Positions 45,431-57,357 of a stretch of 64,000 nucleotides of DNA are shown here, in pieces. A model generated the notes under the pieces. It ran no database searches and was not told the origin of the DNA. It saw only the letters and a program-made list of their open reading frames with translations. Made by a program: the position numbers and the translations under genes. Positions within the stretch are counted from its first letter, which is position 1. Each line of letters begins with the position of its first letter. Origin of the DNA: Diplolepis rosae (Eukaryota; Arthropoda; Insecta; Hymenoptera; Diplolepididae); the NCBI GenBank assembly GCA_030998225.1, contig JAPYXD010000686.1:2666001-2730000 (forward strand), read 5' to 3'.

Positions 45431-46685
45431 TTAATTTTAGTTCGAAAAAGCCACGGAAAAAGCTTTACGCAATTGGGAGTGCTGCAAAAGTGATAAACAG
45501 TAGCAAAATTAATCTTAAAATTGTTCCTGAGTTATTAGAGTGAAAACTCTAGACTCAAAAATCTACCTTTTAAATTGTCCTTCCGACAATTTAAAACTTG
45601 TGTGACCTCAGACGTCACATGACCAAAACTCAATTAACGGACATTATAAGTTCGGTTCCTTCTCGTTTTTGAGAATCATATTCTATCTTCTCATAGATTT
45701 TTAAATCCTGGCTGTGAAACATCCCTCTTTCTTCTTTGGATTTAAGGTTTCACAGGATAAAAGTCTCAGGTTTTACTTATGATTTTACCTCGTAAGAACC
45801 TTTGCTTTGTATAAACTTCTTTAGAATATCCCTCTTTAAAACTGATTCGTTTATGGCCTTAATTATAACGTTGTCACGTTTTTTGAGGCCGTTAGACGAT
45901 GACCTTCATTGAACTTTGCAGCTCTTTTTAATCCTCTTTTATAAATGCTGTATTTTGCCCTTTCTAATTTTCTCTCGTAATTAATTTTGGAGTCATTAAT
46001 GATACTTTTGTTTGAACAGTCGCTTATTTTTCCCATTTACAAAATACAGAAGATCGCCATGGACTTCTTATCTGTCAGTTCTCTTTACTGTCTGCATTTT
46101 GTAATAGGACCTGAAAGCATAAACTTTGAATTTACAACCTCTTTTTTTACGAACCCAAAATTTCCATTACGTCCCAAAACTATCGTAATTTAAAAACTTC
46201 CCAAATCTCCACTTATCTTAATCAACCAATTTTCTCGTATCATTTCATTATGGAAGTTTTAAGATTTAAGAAACAACTTGTTGATTTTTAGTTGGGAAGT
46301 GTTGAGTATTGTGATACTTGGATCTGAGAATTCTTCAACTTGTAACTAGACGAGTTTTATGTTCTGGGCCCCGATAGCAATGTCGTAAGCAACATTTGTT
46401 AATAACACATCTATCGGATTTACCGAAATTTATACATAATTGACCTAAGATGCGACCGCAAAACGCTAAGATTTTCCATGCATTCAAAATGAGCCTACTG
46501 ACAAAGCAAAATCTGCTTCATAACAGATCATTCGTATTGAGACCTTCCATTCCCTTACTACCTCTCCATTACAGCAGCATAGTGTATGCATCAAATGTAG
46601 CATTCTGAAAGATGAATTGAGGCTGCTTTTTGGCACCACGCCATTATAAGGCGACACAGCATAAGATGCTCAAATAAATGTGTCT
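45431..46685. other. Spacer with a possible decayed minus-strand coding segment
   Basis: Minus-strand frame 46035 to 45863 is open for 57 codons (MGKISDCSNKSII, YERKLERAKYSIYKRGLKRA) and basic in composition; neighbouring frames continue similar Lys-rich text. It may be a relic of a retroelement or viral gene, but no motif supports a name. Confidence 0.25.
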
Positions 46686-46689
46686 TTAA

Positions 46690-47751
46690 GGAGGGCGCCC
46701 TATCCAGCATTTTCAAAAAATCGATTTTTTTTACATTCTCCTCATGGATGAGAAGGTATTGGTTTTATGTGAAAAATGACTTTCGAAATTTTCATCAAAT
46801 CTTTACGTTTTGAGACCCCCTGAGTCAGAAAAAATAGTTTTTACGAAAGTGTCTGTCTGTCTGTCTGTTTGTCTGCAGGTCGTGTGCGGCATAACTCTCG
46901 ATACAATTATCAGATTGAATTCAGCTTTGGTACACTTTATCGGAACCGAAAAAGTAAGGACAAGTTCGTTAACCAGCCACATCCAATCAAAATTGAGGGA
47001 TTGAGCACTACTTTTGTGTTTTTGAAAATAATTTTTTGAAAAAATCAAAAATTTCAATACTGGTTTTAGATAGTGCTCATAAATCTCTAAAAATTATCCT
47101 GATAACATTTTTTGATTAAATCAAAATTAGAAATGTTACAGCATATTCAAATTCGAAAAAAGTCAATATCAAAATTCCATTTTCCAGTTAAATTATACGA
47201 GATACGAAAAAACGTTATGATACAATATTATTTTCTACATAAAGTCCTACAAATTTGAATTGTAACATTTTTTCATAAGATGCATATTTTTCTTTTTAAT
47301 TCAAAAAAACAATATTGAAAATCCAAAAGTCAATTTTTTAACAATAATATTCGAAATACGAAAAAACATTTAGCAGCCAAAAATGACGAAAAAAAGCACT
47401 TTTTTTTCAAGACGTGATTTCAATATTTTGAAATCAAATTTTTTGGAGTTGCTGACATTCATGCACTCGGGGGAAACGTGCTAAATAATAAAAAAATTGG
47501 GTTGCATGTTTCAGATGAAAACTTTGGGCTCCACGATGTACCGCGAAAAATCCGTCCGCCGCGACACGCCATACACGATCATCAATAAGTCCGCCATTTT
47601 TTAATTTTAGTTCTTGAAAAAATGCTTTTTTTGTAGTTCAAAACTGTCTTTAAATATATGAAAAAAATTATTCGTGTGTGATTTTATTGTCCGAGTGAAA
47701 AAAAATCCCAAAAAATGACCACTTTTTGACGTGCTGGATAGGGCGCCCCCC
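46690..47751. mobile_element. TTAA-flanked element with GGGCGCCC ends, 1,062 bp
   Basis: Ends GGAGGGCGCCCTATCCAGCA (46690) and, from the right, GGGGGGCGCCCTATCCAGCA (to 47751) are inverted, with TTAA at 46686-46689 and 47752-47755. This again indicates a piggyBac/Kolobok-type target. Inside are a (TCTG)n run at about 46850-46873 with its conserved neighbour segment, and a degenerate repeat with CGAAATACGAAAAAAC. It is unrelated in sequence to the TTAA element at 1868. No transposase is seen. Confidence 0.85.
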
Positions 47752-47755
47752 TTAA

Positions 47756-48872
47756 AGTAACATGTGGGAATATTTGTTGGGCGACAAAATAAAACCTGAC
47801 GTTCAACGAAATAGAGGTATTCTTTCTGTAATCCCAAAAATGTATTCCGTGATTTTCAGTCATCGATAATATTTTCGAAGAGTTTATGCGTATAAATATT
47901 ACGTAAACCCTAAACATTTTTTTTACGAATTTCGAATTCTGTATTTATAATGTGATGCGAGCGATAAAATTTTCTATTCACAGTTATTAGGCAAATTTCG
48001 GAGAAACTTGCTGTCACACAATACAATACAAAAGTCTCAATAATGCATAAATATGAAAGTAAATCTCGAATCACTGTTAACTCTGTAATGATTGAAACAT
48101 CATATACGAGTTCACGCACTCCAACGCATGACACTGTGATGTTGCCTCCATTGACAGAAGTCTGCGGCGTCTTTAATGACTGACTGAATGCTCATTCGTG
48201 GCAGAATCGTATTCAACACGTGATTGCGAAAAACACACGACAAGATGTGACCCCATATTTCTGTGCTATTCCGGCATCACATGTTAACGCGTTAATCACA
48301 CGTAAATACACAATGAATAGTACACTGGAAATACTAAACAAATCTTTTTATGAATAAACACAAATAGGTATCAATCATTGATACGTATAAGTCTCTCATT
48401 TCAATTGACGAAATGTTGAGCTCAATCTTTTGCTATCGGGGGGTGACTGAAGTTTTTATACAGTCACATGTAACTGAAGATTTTGTTATAGTTTCGTAAT
48501 TTTAGGGAAAATGTTGAAAAACTTAGCCCAGTTGGTTGGAAATTTTCCGATAACTTTTCTCAAAAGCATCATAATTATCGCCGAATTCAACGCTGTCTTT
48601 GCAGCATAAAAAATATTTGGAAACTTCCGAACATTTCTAATACTTGTAGTACAGACGCTGGCTGTACACGAACTAATTTTTTTACTTTCTATATTATTTT
48701 CATAGGTAGGCCCTAATTTAATTGGTGAACCGTAAAATTTTAGGGCAACTATGGAAAAACAATTATTAGAAGTGCAGGCGAATAAAAGAGCATTACTTAT
48801 AACTTCGATGCACGTGCAGCCCTGAGTGATGTGACTCGTTGAAGGTGGTCCCGGTGCTTCCTATCGCTGAGC
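47756..48872. other. Spacer, nothing recognised
   Basis: No supported gene, element end or clear repeat. Confidence 0.5.
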
Positions 48873-48880
48873 GGCTCGCG

Positions 48881-49210
48881 CATGGAGAATAGACATAAGG
48901 AGACCAACCTCTTATGCATGAACTTCACAAAAGTTGAGCAAGTTTATGTCGGAAGTACATGGTAAAGGTACAAGTACTTCCCGATTGATGGCGCGAATGC
49001 AAGTGGCGTAAAAAAATGGCGGCTTCTTTCTGTTCGCTCAAAATATTCTAACATAACCGCAAATTAAGGTTAATATTTGTAAATGTTTGTAAATATTCTT
49101 ACAATAAATATATGTTACCATGACATCCCGTACTCAATCAATGTACTTCCGACATAAAGATGCTTATTTTCAGTTACATAAGTTTGGTCTCCTTATGTCT
49201 ATTCTCTATG
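48881..49210. mobile_element. hAT-type MITE, 330 bp
   Basis: Ends CATGGAGAATAGACATAAGG and, from the right, CATAGAGAATAGACATAAGG are inverted; symmetry continues through AGACCAA and TATGTCGGAAGTACAT. An exact 8 bp direct repeat GGCTCGCG flanks it (48873-48880, 49211-49218). The ends differ from those of the CAGTG family at 20-29 kb, so this is a separate hAT lineage. Confidence 0.9.
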
Positions 49211-49218
49211 GGCTCGCG

Positions 49219-51885
49219 TTACGCTTTGGCCATATTTTTGTAAGTCTCGGCTGCTGGCGACACGCTGCACATTGCAAGGTGTCATATTGCAATTCTTGAT
49301 GTGATTGGGTTATAATTCATTAAGGTTCCTCTTAGTGAGTGTGATTGAATTTCTTTTACGAGTGGGAGTGTCTGACTGCTGCTAAGATTCTCATCACCTC
49401 TGTGATCCTCCCCCTTTTAATTATAATATTATGATTATCAATTTATCGCGGCTGACATTATTATGGTGATTGGTTCATATCTGTTCTATAATGCCCATCA
49501 TGTGTTTTTTTCGTATTTGTATTTGTTTATGCGATTTAAGCGTTTGTCGTTGGAATTGTTAATGCTCTCGTTTGAGGGTGAATTTTTTCTATGGTGGTTA
49601 GGTTACCTGCTGGAGGAGTGGTAGCTCTATCGCTTCTTTGTTTTCTTTTACTTTATTGTTTATGTTTTTCTTACTTCAGAATTGCAATTTTTGCGCAGGA
49701 ATTTCTGTACAAAATACGTAATGATTATTATTTTCATTACAGTGAGAATGCTGAACCCTACTAGCCAATAATTTTGGATTGATTTATATCTATTTCAAAG
49801 CAAGAAGTTGTTATTCTATCGCAGAAAGTGATTCTTTCGTGTGTAGTTTTTCCTATTGTTCGTTTCTTACTTTTTTCCGTAAAATGTTCTCGTTTTGAGA
49901 ATCAACATTGTTCTTTGAACAATCGGGGAAATTTTGGATATATCTGGTGCAAATCCTGGATTGTAGATGAACTATTCTGTACTTGAATTTGTTTGTGTTC
50001 AAATCAATAATGCTGTTACGAGCAAACTGTGAATAAAATATTAAAAATTATAATAAGTTGTAATTTCATAAAAATATTTTATTATCACCCAAGCGAAGTA
50101 TTTTACGCAAGACTCAAATAAACAATAAATAGTTCATTCACGGTTCTCGTAACCTGAGCGCCTTTTCACGTTCAGCAGAGGCAGGTAAAGGGGTCGGTTC
50201 AAGGACCTAAACATATTAGAAAACTTAAAATTAAAACAACATATCTCCATGTAAGGGGAAAAAATTGTTCATAATGATTGATAAGGTTATAGGTATAGAT
50301 GCGTATGTGTGTGATCAATAATATATATTATATATACTATATTATATGTATATATATATATATTATATATATATATATATATATTACGTATGAGGTATGT
50401 ATATATATGGCGTGTTCCATGCGAAATCGGACGGATTCAGGACTCCATGTTTCCGACTTCCTTGAAATTTTAAGGATTGATAAACTAACATAAATAATGA
50501 AGAAAAGCAAAATTTGAGATTATTTCATCCATTATTTAAAAAGTTATGGGATAAACGAACAAAAAGAATATTTTTGTTCATTTTAAATTATTTAAAAACT
50601 GAAACTAGGAAAAATTCTGAATAAAATTACACAAACGTATCATTACACTGAGAGAAAAGGAAAGTAGTCGTAGCAACTTTAGCTGTAAAGTTAAACCTAG
50701 TGCAGTTACTTTGACTGTATGTTTAGTTGGAACAAATATAATTATAATTAGTGGAACTATACAACACCTAACTGTTTTTTGTAGTTCGTTTCGGGGACAA
50801 TTAAAGTCACACATTTAACACAGTTAAATGCATATACTTGTACGTGTGCGGGCGCGCGCATTGTTAGGTATGTATCTGTTTTTCGTTTTCATATATTTTA
50901 TTTCATATATATATGTTGATACAAGATGGTAAATGACGTTTTACGGTAACAGTATACTTTTGAATGATTTAGACTCATTTTACGTAGAAAAAAGAGTTCT
51001 CTTTCAAGGTTCCGAGTTTGAAGGTAGCCTGAAAAGTTGACAAGTAAGTTAACATTCTTTTTCATGATCGATTGCGATGCATTGGTTTTGAAACTTTAAA
51101 TTAGCAAATATTTCTGGTGGCATCAATTTCTAGTTGCGTTTTTTTTTTATAAAAAATTTGTTTTTTTCCAGATTGAAAACTTCAACCTCAAATTTTCCAA
51201 ACATGGATTTTTTTATTGAGGAAACACTTCATAATTTCGAACTCTCAGATTATATTAAAATATTCAAAAGTAAGTTCAAACTTTATTATTTTACAATATG
51301 ATGTATTTACAATATGCACAATTTTATTTTTCAGAATACTAAGTAATTTATTTCTAATGTCAATTAGAAATTTTTTCTTCAAAATTGTTCAAATTTTTTA
51401 TTTCATTAGTAATTTTTAGTAATGATAATTAACTAGTCTTTAAAAATCACTTTTATTTATATAAAAATGAATTAAGAATAATGATTTAATCAAAATAAAT
51501 GATTCATTAACGTTATTTTAAATTGATGAACAAATTTATTTGAATTTTTACGTAATGAAAATGGTTATAATAATTTTAAGATGGAGAGAAATTAAACACA
51601 TTATACGTTATATTATGCAATGGCTCAAAAAAGTAATTTTTAACTAGTTAAAATTATATTCAGGATGTATATCAATTTTTTTTCTCGTTTTAATTACATA
51701 TAGGATTTACATACAGAGCTAAAGCCAAAAATGAATTTCAAATTGACATGTTTGATAACATGTCTATTATTGTATTGACCCAAATTCATATAATGTTTGT
51801 TCATTTCTTTGGCATAGGGTCAATTTCTTCTTATTTTCTTTGATTAAAATTATTATTACATTTAAAAATGCGCAAAAAGAAAGAA
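49219..51885. other. Spacer with an AT microsatellite
   Basis: An (AT)n-rich microsatellite lies at about 50315-50400. CACTGAGAGAAAAGG near 50645 starts a short segment of unknown nature ending in an ACACATTTAACACAG stretch near 50810. No gene is supported. Confidence 0.5.
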
Positions 51886-51886
51886 A

Positions 51887-51926
51887 GGCAAACGTTTCGG
51901 CCACATATGGGGGCCCTCTTCAGTGC
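51887..51926 (-). repeat. Isolated copy of the Penelope-like terminal motif
   Basis: GGCAAACGTTTCGGCCACAT...CTCTTCAGTGCC matches the motif in the three long terminal copies downstream. It probably belongs to an older, largely lost Penelope-like copy. Confidence 0.6.
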
Positions 51927-52045
51927 CATAAATTCAGAGACTAATTCAAAATTTCTGCAAAAAATTACAATATAGAAGATAATTAAAAAAGAATTATCAT
52001 AAAAATTAAAAACTTATCTCATAGCTTGCAACTCAAAATAAAGTA

Positions 52046-54770
52046 GTTCCTTGTTACATTGACCCACAGTTATAATTCTGTAATATTTATTTTGGCTTGG
52101 GGTCAGCTTAGTTTCTAATTATTTATGTCATCGAGGACATAAACATTAGGAAGGCAAACGTTACGGCCACAGATGGGGGCCCTCTTCAGTGCCAATTAGC
52201 TTAATTGTAACCCTTAAATATTTATTAACTAATACATGCAATTAAGAAATATATGGTATTTTTTGTGTTTTTGTTTTTTTCCTTTTTGCTTATTAATTAA
52301 AAATAGAGTAAACATGCAGAAAAACTTATGAGTAAGCGAGTTTCTAGGTGTAAAGAACCAGGCCGTTCCAAAAACTGCTCCAACAAGTAATCCTCTCCCA
52401 CAGGAACCGTGAAAAATGCGGCCGCGGAACGCACTCCCTCAAGGGCACATATATAAACACAATTATTTCAAACCAGAAAGAAACAACACACTGGAGAATA
52501 TAACGTGGGTCCTTGGTAAAGCACGCACAGCAAACCACACATATGCACGAGCACCAGAAGTAAAGGACACTGAAGTTAAAACAATCAGAACATTGCAATT
52601 GGTACAGAAAAATTTATTTATTTTCTCAAAAACCAAAGAGATGACAGACGGATGTAAGTCCACCACTCTGCCACATGGCTAGAAGAAAACTGATTTGGGA
52701 ATAACTCGTGTTTAGGAAGACAAGTGTTCAGAGTTTGACGTATATGGAGAGCATTCTCCATGATAGGTCAGGTTCCAACACCAAGGGTTATACACAGTCA
52801 AAATTTACTTTAATGTCCCCGGCACTTGAGATTTCTATGTGCTCAAGCGTCCAAGGAAAGCAAACCCCTACCACGTGTTCGAAGAATTCTGTAAGGAAAG
52901 GCACTCAATACAGTCCCGGCGTCGTAAAAATTATACACACTTTTGTGGATATAGAAAGTAAAATGCAGCTAAAGTGGAAATTCACGAAAAATTAATTTCC
53001 TGGTTTTTCGAAACCTCTGATTCTTAATAACTGGAACCCGAAAAAATATAATATTAAGTTTATAAGTATGGTGTCCGAGTTTTTCGGATTATAAGACTGC
53101 TGTAAAGTGGTAAAATATTACGCGAGCTATTCAAACTCCGATTTGAATAGAGAGATAAATTAATACGGTAGCACTACGGATTCTGAGACTAATAAAAAGT
53201 TGCAAAGTGATGCGCGAGCACTTCAGACTCTGACTTTAAGTGAGGTGGCCAAGTAATGCGCGAGTTCTTGGGAGTATGAGAATTTTTATAAAGTGGCCAA
53301 GTAATACGCGAGATTTCCGGACTCTGACCTTAAGAAAGGTGGCCAAGTAATGCGTGAATTCTTAGGAGTGTAAGAATTTTTATAAAGTGGCCAAGTAATA
53401 CGCGAGATTTCCGGACTCTGACTTAAAGTAAAGTGGCCAAGTAATGCGCGAGTTCTTAGGATTATAAGAATTTTTATAAGTAGCCAAGTAATACGCGAGT
53501 TAAACGAAGTCTGTCTTGGAAAGAGTGGCCGAGTAATGCGCGAATTCTTAGGAGTGTAAGAATTTTTATAAGTAGCCAAGTAATACGCGAGTTAAACGAA
53601 GTCTGTCTTAAAAAGAGTGGCCAAGTAATGCGCGAATTCTTAGGAGTATAAGAATTGTTATAAAGTGGCCAACTAATACGCGAGATTTCCGGACTCTGAC
53701 TTAAAGTAAAGTGGCCAAGTAATGCGCGAGTTCTTAGGAGTATAAGAATTTTTATAAGTAGCCAAGTAATACGCGATTTAAACGAAGTCTGTCCTGAAAA
53801 GAGTGGCCAAATAATGCGCGAATTCTTAGGAGTATAAGAATTGTTATAAAGTGGCCAACTAATACGCGAGATTTCCGGACTCTGACTTAAAGTAAAGTGG
53901 CCAAGTAATGCGCGAGTTCTTAGGAGTATAAGAATTTTTATAAGTGGCCAAGTAATACGCGAGTTAAACGAAGTCTATCTTGAAAAGAGTGGCCAAGTAA
54001 TGCGCGAATTCTTAGGAGTGTAAGAATTTTTATAAAGTGGCCAAGTAATACGCGAGATTTCCGTACTCTGACTTTAAGTAAGGTGGCCAAGTAATACGCG
54101 AATTCATAGGAGTATAAGAATTTTTCTAAAGTGGCCAAGTAGTACGCGAGATTTCCGGACTCTGACTTTAAGTAAGGTGGCCAAGTAATGCGCGAGTTCT
54201 TAGGAGTATAAGAATTTTTATAAGTAGCCAAGTAATACGCGAGTTAAACGAAGTCTGTCTTAAAAAGAGTGGCCAAGTAATGCGCGAATTCTTAGGAGTA
54301 TAAGAATTGTTATAAAGTGGCCATCTAATACGCGAGATTTCCGGACTCTGACTTAAAGTAAAGTGGCCAAGTAATGCGCGAGTTCTTAGGAGTATGAGAA
54401 TTTTTATAAAGTGGCCAAGTAATACTCGAGATTTCCGGACTCTGACCTCAAATAAGGTGGCCAAGTAATGCGCGAATTCTTAGGAGTATAAGAATTTTTC
54501 TAAAGTGGCCTAGTAATGCGCGAGTTCAATGGACGTCAGAACTGCTATAAATACAAAAATAGCCGCGCAATTAGCGAGATCAACGAAGTCTGTCCTAAAT
54601 AAGGTGAAAAAAAACCGCGAGTCCAATGGACCTCAGGACTGATATAAAGTAACAAACTAGCCGGCTAATACGCGAGTTCAACGAAGTCTGACCTAAATAA
54701 GGTAGCCAAGTAATGCGCGAGTTTCAACAAAATCTGGCCCAGATAAAGTGGCCAGATGTGAGATCATAAA
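52046..54770 (-). repeat. Penelope-like terminal copy A (3' side)
   Basis: It starts at GTTCCTTGTTACATTGACCC, identical to copy B at 57358. In order on the plus strand: a ~100 bp leader, the CTCTTCAGTGCC motif (52153-52193), a ~700 bp conserved block (52330-53000) and the satellite (53100-54770). It lies downstream of the RT gene, which reads on the minus strand. Open frames in the conserved block are the same in all copies but look non-coding. Confidence 0.75.
53100..54770. repeat. 47 bp satellite array in copy A
   Basis: About 35 monomers share GTGGCCAAGTAATGCGCGA followed by one of several tails: TTCTTAGGAGTATAAGAATT, GATTTCCGGACTCTGACTT, GTTAAACGAAGTCTGTCTT or a rarer GTTCAATGGACC type. 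Monomers become degenerate at both ends of the array. Confidence 0.9.
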
Positions 54771-54826
54771 ACCTGAAGGGACGACTGAAATACATGATGG
54801 AGTCCCAATTTCTCAGGTCAGATTTT

Positions 54827-56092
54827 TTATGACCCTTTTTTAAGTATAGGGTTGTAAATCTTATAAAGGTTTTTTGTGTCAGTTCTAAGATTCACTGCAT
54901 CGTCCGTACCTGCAATGTGACACATTTCCAACAGTAATCTTTTTTTATAGTTTATTTCGTTAGCTAGGATTTTTGTTCTGTCAATATCGAAGAAATGGTC
55001 TTTCTCAATTGTATGTTTAGTTAGTGCATTTTGTTTATTAGGGCTTTCTCTAATGTTGTTTTCATGTTCTTTTAACCTGTTTTTACGGAACCTTTTAGTT
55101 TGACCTATATAGACGGCTTTGCAATCATTCCCTTTGCAAGGAACGCTGTAGACGATGTTGGACGATAGTTCTTTAGGAATTTTATCTTTGGTTGGCTTGA
55201 ATATCATTTTTAGATTTTTTTGATTTTTATACGCGGTTTTCAAGTTGTAGCTGCGTAGGATTCCCGATATTTTTTCTGACAGACCTTCGATATAAGGAAT
55301 GCTAATGAAAGGTTTGATTTCCGCGTTTATGTCGATATGATTGTTGCCTAATCGTATTTTTTGTTCAAGGGTAAGAAGTCTCTGGTTAATAATGTCTTGT
55401 GTGAAACAAGGTGGGTAGTCATTTTCATCTAGTGTATCTGTAATTAATTTAAGGTTCTTTTTTTGAAATTTCTTGTCTGAAAGTAAAATTGCTCTGTCAA
55501 CCAAGTTGTTAATTACACTTTTTTTATATCTAAGGGGGTGGTGGGAGTTGAAATTAAGGTATCTGCCTGACCAACTAGGCTTTCTATACCAATTGAAAGA
55601 TAGTTTTTGGTTCTGTTTCCTCGTGATAGAGACGTCTAAGAAATTGATAGCACCACCGACCTCTTTTTCTAGAGTGAATTCAATATTGAGGGGGTTAGTA
55701 TTGAAAATTTGTAAAATGCGGTCAACATGTGTGTTGGGAACCATGATGAAAATATCGTCTACGTAACGAAAATAGACAGGTACTTCAAAGTCAAGGTTGG
55801 AAAGTCTGTCTTTCTCTAGGTCATCCATCACTAAATCAGCAAGGACGGGGGAGAAAGGAGAACCCATTGGTAATCCACGTTTTTGGAAATAAGTTTTGCC
55901 ATCAAAATTAAAATCTGTGCTGTCTAAGCATAATCGCAACCCTTCTTCGAAATCTCTCCATGGTAATGATACTTTGCGACGAATCTCATCCCACCTAATT
56001 TTTACTGCAGAGATAGCTGCTTCCTTGGGTACATTTGTGAAGAGAGAGACTACATCTAATGAGGCCAGAACATAGTTATCCGGGACGTTCAC
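54827..56092 (-). CDS. Penelope-like reverse transcriptase plus GIY-YIG endonuclease
   Basis: This 421-codon frame carries RT motif A (LASLDVVSLFTNVP, Asp13), motif B (KRGLPMGSPFSPVLADL, about 71-87), motif C YVDD at 110-113, and FLDVSITR (about 151). The C-terminal GIY-YIG endonuclease has VYSVPC at 314-319, YIGQT at 328-332, a following basic helix (KRFRKNRLKEHE) and Glu389. This RT-plus-GIY-YIG order is diagnostic of Penelope-like elements. It nicks target DNA and primes reverse transcription. Its first Met is internal: the true protein continues from the frame upstream (56135-56869), which is in phase and separated only by a TAG. Otherwise the domain is intact. Confidence 0.9.
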   Translation of the reverse strand: MNVPDNYVLASLDVVSLFTNVPKEAAISAVKIRWDEIRRKVSLPWRDFEEGLRLCLDSTDFNFDGKTYFQKRGLPMGSPFSPVLADLVMDDLEKDRLSNLDFEVPVYFRYVDDIFIMVPNTHVDRILQIFNTNPLNIEFTLEKEVGGAINFLDVSITRKQNQKLSFNWYRKPSWSGRYLNFNSHHPLRYKKSVINNLVDRAILLSDKKFQKKNLKLITDTLDENDYPPCFTQDIINQRLLTLEQKIRLGNNHIDINAEIKPFISIPYIEGLSEKISGILRSYNLKTAYKNQKNLKMIFKPTKDKIPKELSSNIVYSVPCKGNDCKAVYIGQTKRFRKNRLKEHENNIRESPNKQNALTKHTIEKDHFFDIDRTKILANEINYKKRLLLEMCHIAGTDDAVNLRTDTKNLYKIYNPILKKGS

Positions 56093-56134
56093 ATTTTTAA
56101 GTTTTTTAACTAATTCAAAGCTGTTGATGATTTT

Positions 56135-56869
56135 TTATCTAGGTGGGGTAGTGTTTTTGGATATGGTAGAGCTGAAGAATGAAGCTAGATTGTAAGTTGG
56201 GCTACCCACATAGGAAACAATTGGTCTAACAGGAATACTTTCTTTGTGAATTTTGGGTAATCCGTAAAATCTCGAGGGAACGGCATTGGAAGACTTTAAA
56301 TCCTTAGCTAACAGGTTGTTAATTAGACTCTTGTTTTCCCATGATTTGACTAGAGAATTGACTTTATTTTGTATTTTAGTTGTTGTGTCTTTGGGGCGGA
56401 CTTGGTATGTGTTCTCGTCTTGTAAAAGGTTTTTAACTTTCTCATTATAATCTGTTCGCGTCAAGGCTACTGTGGTGTTACCTTTGTCTGCCCTGGTAAA
56501 AACTATGTCCGGATTATTTTTAACGAAATTTCTAGCTTCTTTGATTTCTTTAACAGGCTGTACGAATTTAGATTTATGCTCGTTGCCACATTTTTTAAAA
56601 TTATTAACAGCATTTGCGACTTTAAGTCGCATTTCATCATGTGATTCCGGATTAATTTTATTAATGTTAGATTCAATGTCCGCGATGATAGTATAAGTAG
56701 GAATTTCCCGTTTTTTAATAGTAACCCCGAAATTTATACCTAAGCTAGCTATTTTTGCGACATTTTCCGGGATTTGATTTCCTGTCAGGTTTTTGAACCA
56801 CTTTTGGTTGAGTTTGCTGTTTGAAACAGTCTTTTTATTGTAATGTATCGCGTTAATTAGACAATCCAA
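56135..56869 (-). CDS. Penelope-like RT, N-terminal half
   Basis: Starting at ATG 56869, this frame gives the region before RT motif A: NQKWFKNLTGNQIPENVAKI, ASLGINFGVTIK, VFTRADKGNTTVALTRTDYN (the conserved ADKG motif) and SRFYGLPKIHKESIPVRPIV, then SPTYNLASFFSS. These are standard N-terminal landmarks of Penelope RTs. It ends TTPPR followed by TAG (about 56135), after which the same frame continues into the catalytic part. A single point mutation is therefore enough to explain the split. Together with the next part it makes about 670 residues. Confidence 0.9.
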   Translation of the reverse strand: MDCLINAIHYNKKTVSNSKLNQKWFKNLTGNQIPENVAKIASLGINFGVTIKKREIPTYTIIADIESNINKINPESHDEMRLKVANAVNNFKKCGNEHKSKFVQPVKEIKEARNFVKNNPDIVFTRADKGNTTVALTRTDYNEKVKNLLQDENTYQVRPKDTTTKIQNKVNSLVKSWENKSLINNLLAKDLKSSNAVPSRFYGLPKIHKESIPVRPIVSYVGSPTYNLASFFSSTISKNTTPPR

Positions 56870-56883
56870 TTTCCTTTTGCACT

Positions 56884-57357
56884 TTAATTTACTTTCATCG
56901 AATTGGCGTGAGACTTTCCTGGATTCAAATTCAAAAATCTGTCGAACACGTGGTCTGGAAAAACAGCAAAAATTCTATTTTCAAGATGTCCAACCCGATT
57001 CTCGAGATTCCTTAAAAGTGCGCATATATCGCGAATTTCGAGATTCAGAATGGACTTCTGAAAGGTGATATGCAAGTTTGAGAAACGTTTACCCATACTT
57101 CTGGAATTGAACCCGATGGTTTGAGTTCCAAGTACTTGTAAGTGTTTGGGAACAACTTCAAGTTTCCTACAACGTAATAGAAAAATTCTTTGATTAAAAC
57201 TTTTTGCAATTTCCAGATTCGATTGAGACCATTTTTTGAGGAGTGATGCCTCCTCATATCCATATCTTTCTTCAATTTGTTTGTAAAAACCCATCCCATT
57301 TCTACCCCCCTGATTGTTGCCATTTGTAAAATTATATCGTGACATGTTTCCGTACAT
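56884..57357 (-). CDS. Penelope-like N-terminal extension (ORF1-like)
   Basis: ATG at 57357 sits exactly at the border with terminal copy B. The 157-codon product begins Gly/Asn-rich, then carries LRCRKLEVVPKHLQVLGTQT and a heptad-like segment (ICALLRNLENRVGHLENRIF) that may be a coiled coil. It stops 12 bp before the ATG of the next frame, which is in a different phase. Either a frameshift has split one long protein, as the otherwise continuous homology suggests, or the element uses two closely spaced frames. Function is unknown; similar N-terminal parts precede the RT in other Penelope-like elements. Confidence 0.7.
   Translation of the reverse strand: MYGNMSRYNFTNGNNQGGRNGMGFYKQIEERYGYEEASLLKKWSQSNLEIAKSFNQRIFLLRCRKLEVVPKHLQVLGTQTIGFNSRSMGKRFSNLHITFQKSILNLEIRDICALLRNLENRVGHLENRIFAVFPDHVFDRFLNLNPGKSHANSMKVN

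Noticed and set aside
46851..46875. Short direct repeats (TCTG)n as a CRISPR-like array
   Set aside because: A simple microsatellite without spacers, in a eukaryotic transposon.
50315..50400. (AT)n tract as a possible replication origin or structured element
   Set aside because: A plain dinucleotide microsatellite; nothing else nearby supports a function.
52344..52995. Frames of 84-95 codons repeated in all three Penelope-like terminal copies
   Set aside because: Their conservation is explained by recent duplication of the DNA. Frames exist on both strands and none has a recognisable domain.
55473..55766. Plus-strand frame of 97 codons inside the Penelope-like RT
   Set aside because: It is antisense to conserved RT motifs.
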